From: Alkaliphilus hydrothermalis
GTDB lineage: Bacteria > Bacillota > Clostridia > Peptostreptococcales > Natronincolaceae
DNA: 64,000 bases
Direction: 5' to 3'
Assembly (NCBI RefSeq): GCF_016908555.1
Contig: NZ_JAFBEE010000009.1
Location: 1-64,000 of the forward strand
In this document: positions 8,445 through 15,103 of the stretch, piece by piece
Layout: each line of letters starts with the position of its first letter
How positions within the stretch are numbered: position 1 is the first letter of the stretch
Made by a program: the position numbers and the translations under genes
Notes under the pieces: model-generated
The model's database searches: none
Told to the model about the DNA's origin: nothing
What the model saw: the letters and a program-made list of their open reading frames with translations, nothing else

Positions 8445-9901
8445 AGGGAATCATTCAAGATATCAGCGAAATAACTGATAGTAAAGAAGTCATGCTAGGA
8501 AAGCCCCACCCCTTTATGGCAATATTTATCTATCTAATCATAGGGATATTAGTAATTACCTTAGGTTGGTCATATTATGGGGAAATAGATATTTATGTCA
8601 AGACCAATGGTGTAGTTAGGCCGCAGGAGACGGTGAGCACCATTACCAATCAAGTGACGGGTAATGTTAAAGAAGTGCATTATGAAGATGGAGAAAAAGT
8701 AAATGCGGGAGATATCCTTTATACAATCGATGTTGAAAAGTTTTTGCTGGAAAGAGATGTATTGAAAAAAGAATTATCGACTTCTCAACAGGAGTATGAC
8801 AACTTAAATAAGCTTAGAAAAAGTGTAATGGATGGTAAAAACTATTTCGATCCAAACGTAGAAGAAGAAAATGATTACTATAATAAGTTTCTTAAGTATC
8901 AAACAGATCTAGAAATCGAACTAAGAAGAAGTGAATTAGCAGCCAAACAGTATGAGGAAGTGAGCAATACGTTGGAAAATTTAAAACTGCTTAGGGATTC
9001 AATTCTAGCAAATTCAAACTTAGTTGATAGTAGCAATACTGTTTATTTTACCAAATTTGAAGACTATAAATTTAATATCCAGCGCTTTGAAGATACACTG
9101 CTACAACAGGAAGCAGCCTACAATACGTCAAAAGCCTTGGGAGAGCTTGGTGCAATCCCCCAAAAAGAAGTAGAGGATGCTGGAAAACTTGTAAAAAGTA
9201 CTCAACTGGAGTTGGAGAAGTATAAAAATGAATATCTGTTAAGTATCAATACTTCAATTGACTCCAATGAAAAAACTATTTCAGAATTAGAAATCAATTT
9301 AAGAAGTGCCAGTGGAGCTTCAAGTGGACAAGGGCTGATTCCCCAAAAGCATAAAATGGACAATCTAGTTCAAATAGAAGAAAACATAAAAGCCTATGAA
9401 TCCAGGATTAAAAACTTAGAACGAGATTTAGAAAGTATTGAGATCAACATAGCTGATGCAGTAGTTAAGGCTCCCCAGTCAGGGACAATCAATGGAAAAG
9501 TGGAGATGGCAGAAGGGGATTTCCTGCAGACTGGAATGCAGGTATTAACAATTCTTCCACAGTCAGAATCCCAATATAAGATCCAGCTCTATGTATCCAA
9601 TAAGGACATAGCAGGGATTAAAGTAGGCGATGAAGTGAAATACCATTTCTTAGCCCTTCCCTACAGAGAATACGGAGCCCTTACAGGGAAAATCACACGA
9701 ATCAGTACGGATGCTAGAGTTGATGACCAGAGCGGTATGAGTTTTTACCTAGTCGAAGCCTCTGTTGAAAATAGACCTCTTTTTAGCTATAAAGGGGAAA
9801 TGGCGGAAATCAAAGTAGGTATGATGGCTGAAGCACAAGTGATTACAGGTTCTAAGAAAATACTATATCATTTATTAGAAAAAATAGATTTGAGAGATTA
9901 A
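8441..9901 (+). CDS. HlyD/MFP-type bacteriocin transport accessory protein
   Basis: This 486-residue single-pass membrane protein partners the C39 exporter. One membrane helix lies at about 27-50. It is followed by a first half-lipoyl/barrel segment (VKTNGVVRPQETVSTI, VKEVHYEDGEKVNAGDILY), a long coiled coil of about residues 95-330, and the second lipoyl/barrel half (VKAPQSGTINGKVEMAEGDF). The start overlaps the exporter stop. A fragment of a second copy of the coiled-coil part (residues about 186-298) lies at 12331-12668, so at least two exporter sets once existed here. No outer-membrane partner is expected in a Gram-positive cell. Confidence 0.9.
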   Translation: MKGIIQDISEITDSKEVMLGKPHPFMAIFIYLIIGILVITLGWSYYGEIDIYVKTNGVVRPQETVSTITNQVTGNVKEVHYEDGEKVNAGDILYTIDVEKFLLERDVLKKELSTSQQEYDNLNKLRKSVMDGKNYFDPNVEEENDYYNKFLKYQTDLEIELRRSELAAKQYEEVSNTLENLKLLRDSILANSNLVDSSNTVYFTKFEDYKFNIQRFEDTLLQQEAAYNTSKALGELGAIPQKEVEDAGKLVKSTQLELEKYKNEYLLSINTSIDSNEKTISELEINLRSASGASSGQGLIPQKHKMDNLVQIEENIKAYESRIKNLERDLESIEINIADAVVKAPQSGTINGKVEMAEGDFLQTGMQVLTILPQSESQYKIQLYVSNKDIAGIKVGDEVKYHFLALPYREYGALTGKITRISTDARVDDQSGMSFYLVEASVENRPLFSYKGEMAEIKVGMMAEAQVITGSKKILYHLLEKIDLRD

Positions 9902-10021
9902 CGCTCCTCTTGATTTAAATGATTGAAAATAGGTTGAAGTTTAATGACTTTAGCACTTAAAGATATTTTTTTGATCTTATACAGAATAAAGTAATAGGAA
10001 TGTATTGGTGGGTCTAAAAAT

Positions 10022-10099
10022 ATGAAAACAATAAAAATACTCATTGTAGAAGATGATCCTGCATGGATTAAATTACTGCAAAGGTTGTTCAATTTATAA
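10022..10099 (+). pseudogene. Response-regulator receiver remnant
   Basis: A 25-codon frame reads MKTIKILIVEDDPAWIKLLQ and then RLFNL. That is the first beta strand, the acidic EDD pocket and helix 1 of a response-regulator receiver domain. Everything after helix 1 is gone. It suggests that the island once had its own two-component or quorum-sensing regulator. Confidence 0.7.
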
Positions 10100-10115
10100 A
10101 AAGACTTAGAAATTG

Positions 10116-10159
10116 AAATAATCTATTGTTATGGGATATCCCATAACAATAGATTATTT
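10116..10159. terminator. 44-bp perfect palindrome
   Basis: Two 22-base arms with no spacer read from AAATAATCTATTGTTATGGG to its exact complement. It could be a bidirectional terminator, a cruciform, or the end of a mobile element. It separates the response-regulator remnant from the first S41 peptidase. Confidence 0.7.
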
Positions 10160-10198
10160 AATTATGAGGAGGTTAAGCGTTCAAACGCAGAGCTAAAT

Positions 10199-11152
10199 AT
10201 GAGTGAAGCTAGAAAAAATAAACTTAATAAGGATAGTTTAAACATGATATTACCGTGGATAATGGTTATAGTATTTAGTCTAATAATACTTGTTATGTTA
10301 GAGATTCATGAAAAAGATAAAATTAAATATGAGAAATATGATTATTTTTTACAGTATTTTATTGAAAATTATTATGCATTAGATCAAAATCAAATAGATT
10401 TACTAGATAGTAAAGATGATTTTTGGATTTCAGCTGTTTTTAATCAAGTAAATGAAAATGAAGATGAGATGATAAAAAAATACAATCGTGTAATAAGTAA
10501 AGAATTAGTTGAGAAAAATGAGGAATATCATAAATTATTCTCAAGTAATGTTCAAAGTAAAGGCATTGGTGATAAAATTGTATATATTAAATTTGATAAG
10601 TTTGTTGAAAATACATTTAAGGATATAGAAAATGTCCTTAAAAATACAAAAATTAGTCAAAACTTAATTATCGATTTGAGTAATAATATAGGTGGGAGTG
10701 TTGAAACTGCCAATAAAGTAATAAATCTTTTTACTGAAAAAGGTCAAACTTTATACTATATTGAAAAACGTGGAGAGATGCATCCGGTCATTGATACAGA
10801 TGAGCACAATATAGTCTTTGAGGAAATACAGGTAATAACAAGTAATAAGACTGCAAGTGCAGCTGAAATTATGGCAATTTCCTTAAAATCAAATTTAAGT
10901 AATGTAAAAATTTATGGAGAAAAAACGACAGGAAAAGGTATTGAGGTATCAAGTAGGAAATATCATGATGGTTCTATGATAGCATTTGTAACTGGAAAGT
11001 TATATGGACCAAACAAAGAGGATTATCATATGAAAGGATTTGAACCTGATATAAAAATCAATATCAACTATGATACAAATAATTATAATAGAGTAACAGA
11101 ACAGGAAAGTATAAGAATTCTAAATGAAATTCTTGAACTTTCTAAAGATTAG
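10199..11152 (+). CDS. Membrane-anchored S41 peptidase 1
   Basis: This 317-residue protein has one N-terminal membrane helix (ILPWIMVIVFSLIILVML). It carries an S41 (C-terminal processing) peptidase domain without a PDZ domain. The core strand NLIIDLSNNIGGSV precedes the probable nucleophile Ser in TSNKTASAAE and the probable Lys in GEKTTGKG. It should face the outside of the membrane. It probably trims or degrades a peptide, perhaps as part of bacteriocin maturation or self-protection. That role is inferred only from position. The start is uncertain: AGGAGG lies about 27 bases upstream of ATG 10199. The frame after the stop stays open for 24 codons (see findings). Confidence 0.82.
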   Translation: MSEARKNKLNKDSLNMILPWIMVIVFSLIILVMLEIHEKDKIKYEKYDYFLQYFIENYYALDQNQIDLLDSKDDFWISAVFNQVNENEDEMIKKYNRVISKELVEKNEEYHKLFSSNVQSKGIGDKIVYIKFDKFVENTFKDIENVLKNTKISQNLIIDLSNNIGGSVETANKVINLFTEKGQTLYYIEKRGEMHPVIDTDEHNIVFEEIQVITSNKTASAAEIMAISLKSNLSNVKIYGEKTTGKGIEVSSRKYHDGSMIAFVTGKLYGPNKEDYHMKGFEPDIKININYDTNNYNRVTEQESIRILNEILELSKD

Positions 11153-11227
11153 AGAAATAGCTCCTTTAAGGACTTAGAAAAAGCAGGTAATGCTATTGCT
11201 GACTTTGGGAGAGATTTAGCAAATTAA
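11153..11227 (+). pseudogene. In-frame tail after the S41 peptidase stop
   Basis: Directly after the TAG at 11150 the same frame encodes RNSSFKDLEKAGNAIADFGR and then DLAN before TAA. This amphipathic segment looks like the end of a small protein or peptide. It is either a lost C-terminal extension of the peptidase or the relic of another gene. Confidence 0.35.
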
Positions 11228-11231
11228 TAAC

Positions 11232-11269
11232 AATATTTAGCATGGTTTTATCAAACCATGCTAAATATT
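11232..11269. terminator. 17-bp perfect hairpin
   Basis: AATATTTAGCATGGTTT pairs with its exact complement around a TATC loop. It has no U tract. It lies between the two S41 genes. Confidence 0.6.
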
Positions 11270-11325
11270 AGCTTAGTAAAAAGTAGTATACACTGCTAAT
11301 AGGTACAGAAAAAAGGAGGCACTTT

Positions 11326-12285
11326 ATGAAGAATGTGATGAGCTTTTTTTTAGGGGTTATAATTATGATTGTGATACTAATCGGAGGCCGTTACTATAAA
11401 TTAGCCCATAATAAACCACAAATTGTTATGAATACTTTGCATGAGAACTATTATAATCTACAAAATATAAATAAAGCCATTGAAACGAAGTTGGGTGACC
11501 AGTATTCACAAGACAAAAATAAAAATTACGAAAAATACATAATGAAATTAATTATGGAAGATATCAACAAGTACGAAAGTGATGAGATGGTTATATATAA
11601 TAAATATTATACTAAAGAGGAACTTAAAACACTTTTTAGCAAACTATCTAACGACACAGATGTCTTTGAAGGCAGATATTTAAACAATGATAGCTATTAT
11701 ATTAAATTTACCAGTTTTGAGAAGGGTAAGACCTTCAAAGAATTTGAAGAACATATATCAGATATAGGGGATTCCAGAAACTTAGTTTTAGACATTCGAG
11801 ATAATAGCGGAGGATCCGTTGATGAGTTTAAGAAAATTATGAGTTTATTCATAGATGAGGGACAACATATGTTTAGTTTGGTTTCTGATACAAATGAAGA
11901 GAAGGTATATTCACAAAATAGAAAAATTATTTCAGTTGAAAATATCATCTTATTGACTAATGGTAAAACAGCCAGTGTCTCAGAGCTTATGATATTAGGA
12001 CTTTCTAAATACCATAACAATGTTACAATAATTGGAACTAGAACACGTGGTAAATATTTTTCATTTGGACTTAAAAAATATTTGGATGGTTCTGGAGTAA
12101 CCTTTGTCAAGAATATAATGGAAGGCCCTGATAAGTCGATTATACCTAAAAATGGGATTGAACCTACTATTTATATAGGACATTCTGAAGAGTACTATAA
12201 ATCACTAAGCGAAGTTGAGGATCAAAAAACACGTGAAAAAGACAATAGACTGCAACTTGAAGAAGTCTACCGATTACTAAATTGA
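11326..12285 (+). CDS. Membrane-anchored S41 peptidase 2
   Basis: This 319-residue protein is the distant paralogue of the preceding gene. It has AAAAAGGAGG before the ATG and an N-terminal anchor, FFLGVIIMIVILIGG. The S41 domain has the core LVLDIRDNSGGSVDEF, the probable nucleophile Ser in LLTNGKTASVSE, and the probable Lys in GTRTRGKY. Pairs of divergent anchored S41 peptidases in a bacteriocin island are unusual. The two may cleave different steps or peptides. The ribosome site and first 39 codons are duplicated at 2765-2911. A truncated HlyD fragment follows. Confidence 0.85.
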   Translation: MKNVMSFFLGVIIMIVILIGGRYYKLAHNKPQIVMNTLHENYYNLQNINKAIETKLGDQYSQDKNKNYEKYIMKLIMEDINKYESDEMVIYNKYYTKEELKTLFSKLSNDTDVFEGRYLNNDSYYIKFTSFEKGKTFKEFEEHISDIGDSRNLVLDIRDNSGGSVDEFKKIMSLFIDEGQHMFSLVSDTNEEKVYSQNRKIISVENIILLTNGKTASVSELMILGLSKYHNNVTIIGTRTRGKYFSFGLKKYLDGSGVTFVKNIMEGPDKSIIPKNGIEPTIYIGHSEEYYKSLSEVEDQKTREKDNRLQLEEVYRLLN

Positions 12286-12330
12286 AATATGTAAAGGAAC
12301 TTAAAACCTTTTATAAAAAACTTGTCTAGT

Positions 12331-12668
12331 GATTGTATTCTAGCAAATACAAACTTGTTTGATGGTAGTATTACTGTTTATTTTACCAAATTAGAAGACT
12401 ACAAGTTCAACATACAGCAGTTTGAAGATACACTGATACAACAGGAGGCCGCATATAATACGTCAGAAGCCTTGGGGGAGGTAGAAACAATTCCTCAAAA
12501 AGAAGTAGAGGATGCTGAAAAACTAATAAAAAGTACTCAACTGGAGTTGGAGAAGTACAAAAATGAAATTCTCCTAAGTATTAATACTTCGATCGACTCC
12601 AACAAAAAAACTATTTCAGATTTAGAAATCAATTTAAGAAGTGTCAATGCAGCTACTAACGGGCAAGC
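12331..12668 (+). pseudogene. HlyD/MFP coiled-coil fragment (second exporter set)
   Basis: The frame here repeats residues about 186-298 of the protein encoded at 8441, including the shared stretches EDYKFNIQQFEDTL and KSTQLELEKYKNE. Both ends of the gene are missing. The enclosing 133-residue frame (TTG 12322 to 12723) runs on into unrelated sequence. Nucleotide divergence is moderate, so this is a paralogue rather than a recent copy. Confidence 0.9.
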
Positions 12669-12722
12669 CTATATATTTAGTGGATTTGTATTAATATTAT
12701 ATCTAAGAAGGGGAAGAACATA

Positions 12723-13220
12723 ATGAATCACGTGAAAAATATTAACAATTATCTAAACAGTTTATCAGCACCGATGTTTATATTCCTTATGACTATAATA
12801 ACGTACATAGTATATATTCCTTTTATACCTTTAATTAAATTATTTTTAGATAAAGTAGGACCAATGGGGGGACCTAGTGCAATTAATTCACTGCCACCAG
12901 CTGGAATATTCATAGTGGTTGTCATAGTTGCGCCGTTACTTGAAACCTTTTTATTTCAACTAATGCCAATAAAGATTCTACAGTGGATTCCTGCACTAAA
13001 ATCTAGAAAATATATCGTTATCTTAGTATCAGCAGCATTGTTTGCAAGTACACATTCTTATAGTATGCTTTATATTTTTTATACATTTATTATAGGGATA
13101 CTATTGGCATATTCATTCTGTGTATATGAAAACAAAAAGAGTTCTGCTTTTATGGTAGTAGTTCTAATTCATGCTCTAAGAAATGCTGTGTCATTCTTAT
13201 TATCAAACGTCATTGCTTAA
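12723..13220 (+). CDS. CPBP/Abi-type membrane protein, possible immunity factor
   Basis: This is a 165-residue polytopic membrane protein with about four to five helices. It resembles CPBP intramembrane protease (Abi) proteins, many of which serve as bacteriocin immunity proteins. The family motifs are only partly kept. Motif 1 reads APLLETFLFQ, where EExxxR is usual, so the second Glu and the Arg are replaced. Motif 2 keeps His in ASTHSYS. Motif 3 keeps H and N in LIHALRNAVS. It may therefore be a non-proteolytic immunity protein. It has an AAGGGG ribosome site. It follows the HlyD fragment and precedes the second copy of the uncharacterised protein. Confidence 0.75.
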   Translation: MNHVKNINNYLNSLSAPMFIFLMTIITYIVYIPFIPLIKLFLDKVGPMGGPSAINSLPPAGIFIVVVIVAPLLETFLFQLMPIKILQWIPALKSRKYIVILVSAALFASTHSYSMLYIFYTFIIGILLAYSFCVYENKKSSAFMVVVLIHALRNAVSFLLSNVIA

Positions 13221-13380
13221 AATATGGAGGAAATAAAGCATTTAAATAAATACAAAAATTTTCATTAAGTGATAATGTAGTGTTCTTTTACATCGCTTTT
13301 TAGCATGAGTATTCTAGTTTGATAAAATTTTCAGAAAAAATTTCAAATTAAATGTTGAAATATAAACGTTTGATGGAGGG

Positions 13381-13433
13381 TCTATAAAAATTTAGACCTA
13401 GTCAATACTGGAATGTTTTACTAAAATATAACT
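13381..13433 (+). promoter_or_regulatory. Shared upstream motif, copy 2
   Basis: TCTATAAAAATTTAGACCTA is followed by TTACTAAAATATAACTAG. Motif and spacing match copy 1 at 3101, and the motif again lies about 100 bases before the start of the paralogous gene. Confidence 0.5.
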
Positions 13434-13488
13434 AGATAGACAAGCAGTTCTTATAACAAAGTAACATATGAGAGATGGAGGGATAATT

Positions 13489-13956
13489 ATGATTAATATA
13501 GAGACTGGCAAAGAACTTAAACTTGAAAATGTTTTATCTTTAAGAAAGAAAATGACAGAAATGGACGTCCACCAAGAAATGGTGAAAATAGGTAAATTTA
13601 TTGAAGATAATGGAATTGTAAAAACCGGGCCTGTGATTACCGCAACCTTTACAGTGGAACAGGCAAATGGACAGCAGTTGTTAGATATGGAAATACTAGT
13701 GCCAATTAACAAAAAAATAGGAAATATAGGTGGATACAAAACCAAAGATATATTCCACTTAGTAAATGCAATATATGCAAGGCATCATGGTAATCCTAAT
13801 TTACTACAAAATGTTTATCAAGAAATGATTGGATATATGCAAAGAAATAATCTTCAGCAAATTACTCCGGGTTATAATGCGGGGCCTGGGGACAGGTTAT
13901 CTGTCCCACTATTCTGTATTAATTTTAAAACGAGTGTGATAAACTATGCCAAGTAA
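13489..13956 (+). pseudogene. Uncharacterised bacteriocin-island protein, copy 2, 3' end replaced by REP
   Basis: The paralogue of the 3238 gene starts at ATG 13489, 6 bases after GGAGGG. About the first 133 residues align well (IETGKELKLENVLSLRKKM, ATFTVEQANGQQLLDMEILV, NAIYARHHGNPNLLQ). After GYNAG the frame runs into REP R4 and the upstream region of a RAYT fragment. The conserved end, which reads DIYIGVNPSIL in copy 1, is therefore lost. The product, if made, has an unrelated 22-residue tail. No bacteriocin precursors remain after this copy. Confidence 0.8.
13888..13907. repeat. REP hairpin R4
   Basis: GGGGACAGGTTATCTGTCCC. It truncates the preceding gene and leads into a RAYT fragment. 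Confidence 0.85.
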
Positions 13957-14080
13957 ACCAAGACAAAAAAGCAAAACAGGAATATATCATATCATCCTCA
14001 GGGGGATCAATCGTCAAAATATATTTGAAGATGAAGGGGGACCAACTAGAGTTTCTTAAGACTTTAAAAAAATACATTCT
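13946..14080 (+). pseudogene. RAYT fragment 3, frameshifted
   Basis: MPSKPRQKSKTGIYHIILRG and the following INRQNIFEDEG match the RAYT N-terminus. One extra G in the GAAGGGGGACC stretch then shifts the frame. Homology continues in the second frame for about 30 bases (QLEFLKTLKKY) and then ends. Confidence 0.9.
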
Positions 14081-14109
14081 ATAACTATTGAAAGGACGGA
14101 TGAGCTATT

Positions 14110-14289
14110 ATGAACAGATATGTTAAAAATTTCTTGATATTTAGCTTAATGTTTGGAGTGTATAAGGCAATATTCGATGGATTACTTGATGGAATAATCT
14201 ATGGGATTCTTTTTGGAGTGATTATGTCAGCAATGCTTACAATAACCTTTGATAAGTTACATAAAGTATTTGATAAAAAAAATAAGTGA
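14110..14289 (+). CDS. 59-residue membrane protein
   Basis: The peptide has two hydrophobic segments (FLIFSLMFGVYKAIF and GIIYGILFGVIMSAMLTI) and a basic C-terminal tail, HKVFDKKNK. AAAGGAC lies upstream at a somewhat long spacing. Its size and topology resemble small bacteriocin immunity proteins. The family is not recognised. REP R5 follows after 17 bases. Confidence 0.55.
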   Translation: MNRYVKNFLIFSLMFGVYKAIFDGLLDGIIYGILFGVIMSAMLTITFDKLHKVFDKKNK

Positions 14290-14300
14290 CATATAGAAAG

Positions 14301-14375
14301 TAGACAGGGGGACATGTTGACTGCCCCAAAATAAAAAGATTTGGATAGACTTTTAACCATCAATCTATAGCACTA
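14301..14375. repeat. REP hairpin R5 with duplicated flank
   Basis: The hairpin core is GGGGGACATGTTGACTGCCCC at 14307-14327. The block from TAGACAGGGGGACA through CAATCTATAG matches 5251-5325 closely, so REP plus flank was copied together. Confidence 0.85.
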
Positions 14376-14461
14376 AACATGCAGTATATGGAGCAATATT
14401 GAATGGATATACTCTCCATAGTGAGACAAAAAATAATTAAAGAGACGAACAGACATAAAGA

Positions 14462-14478
14462 GACAGGTTGCTTGTCCC
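14462..14478. repeat. REP hairpin R6, degenerate
   Basis: GACAGGTTGCTTGTCCC is a shorter member of the family. It sits 31 bases before a RAYT fragment. Confidence 0.65.
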
Positions 14479-14508
14479 TACATTATTGATTAAATGACAG
14501 TGAGACAT

Positions 14509-14703
14509 ATGCCTAGAACATCAAGAGAAAAGAGTAGAACAGGAATATACCATATATTGCTTAGGGGAATATACAGGGAAAGAGTATTTGAAGAAGATAT
14601 AGATAAGTTAGAGTTAATGAGAATAATTAACAACTATGTGGTAGTTATGGGTAAAGTGGTAAATGGTAAATTCGTTGCAGAAACAATCGTAATAAGTGAA
14701 TAA
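14509..14703 (+). pseudogene. Chimeric scar: RAYT N-terminus fused to SLH-protein C-terminus
   Basis: The first 43 codons (MPRTSREKSRTGIYHILLRG onward to MRIINNY) are a divergent RAYT start. The next codons (VVNGKFVAETIVISE) are the end of an SLH protein like the one at 1315, in frame. It records a deletion that joined a RAYT copy to a second SLH gene. Confidence 0.9.
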
Positions 14704-14759
14704 AACCTAGGTATACAAACCCCTAGTCGTAGGCTAATGGATGCGATTAGGGTATTTTT
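14677..14759 (+). repeat. SLH gene 3' end plus terminator, copy 2
   Basis: Matches 2680-2762. It includes the terminator hairpin CCCTAGTCG/CGATTAGGG at 14721-14760. Confidence 0.9.
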
Positions 14760-14760
14760 A

Positions 14761-15001
14761 TGTCATCTATAAAGATTTCCAGACTGAATAAATAATCCCT
14801 TTAGTTTGTTTTATAGGTTATAAGGGTATATACATGCTATAAATATTTGCAATGGATAATCGATATGTGCCGAAAATCTTCATAAAAGCAAATTTCTATT
14901 ACAAAAGGACAAGTATTCCAACATAAATTTACAAAATTTAGAGGAAATATTGTTTAAGTATAGAATTAGTATGAGAGGATCTATTAATATTTATGCACCT
15001 T
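14761..15001. other. Non-coding stretch before the class I riboswitch
   Basis: AT-rich sequence without a plausible gene. It should hold the promoter of the riboswitch-controlled transcript. No -35/-10 pair stood out clearly. Confidence 0.5.
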
Positions 15002-15088
15002 ACGATAATAGCAAACTCAATGAAAATTGGGGACGCAAAACCAACAGGTCTACGGTGGAGATTCCACTATGATGGCTGGGTTACCGAA
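15002..15088 (+). ncRNA. c-di-GMP-I (GEMM-I) riboswitch
   Basis: The sequence follows the class I aptamer closely. AGCAAACTCAATGAAAATTG forms the P2 stem with a GAAA tetraloop, followed by the hallmark GGGACGCAAAACC. The P3 stem (GGTCTACGGTGGAGA...CACTATGATGGCT) and the closing GGGTTACCGA then follow. No terminator hairpin follows. Instead the ribosome site AAAAAGGGGG lies directly against the 3' strand of P1, so translation control is likely. It would link expression of the secreted protein at 15104 to c-di-GMP, the signal for sessile life. Confidence 0.93.
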
Positions 15089-15103
15089 AAAGGGGGATAA
15101 CAA

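Noticed and set aside
12322..12723. 133-residue frame as an independent gene
   Set aside because: It is the middle of an HlyD-type protein without either end, with an unsupported TTG start.
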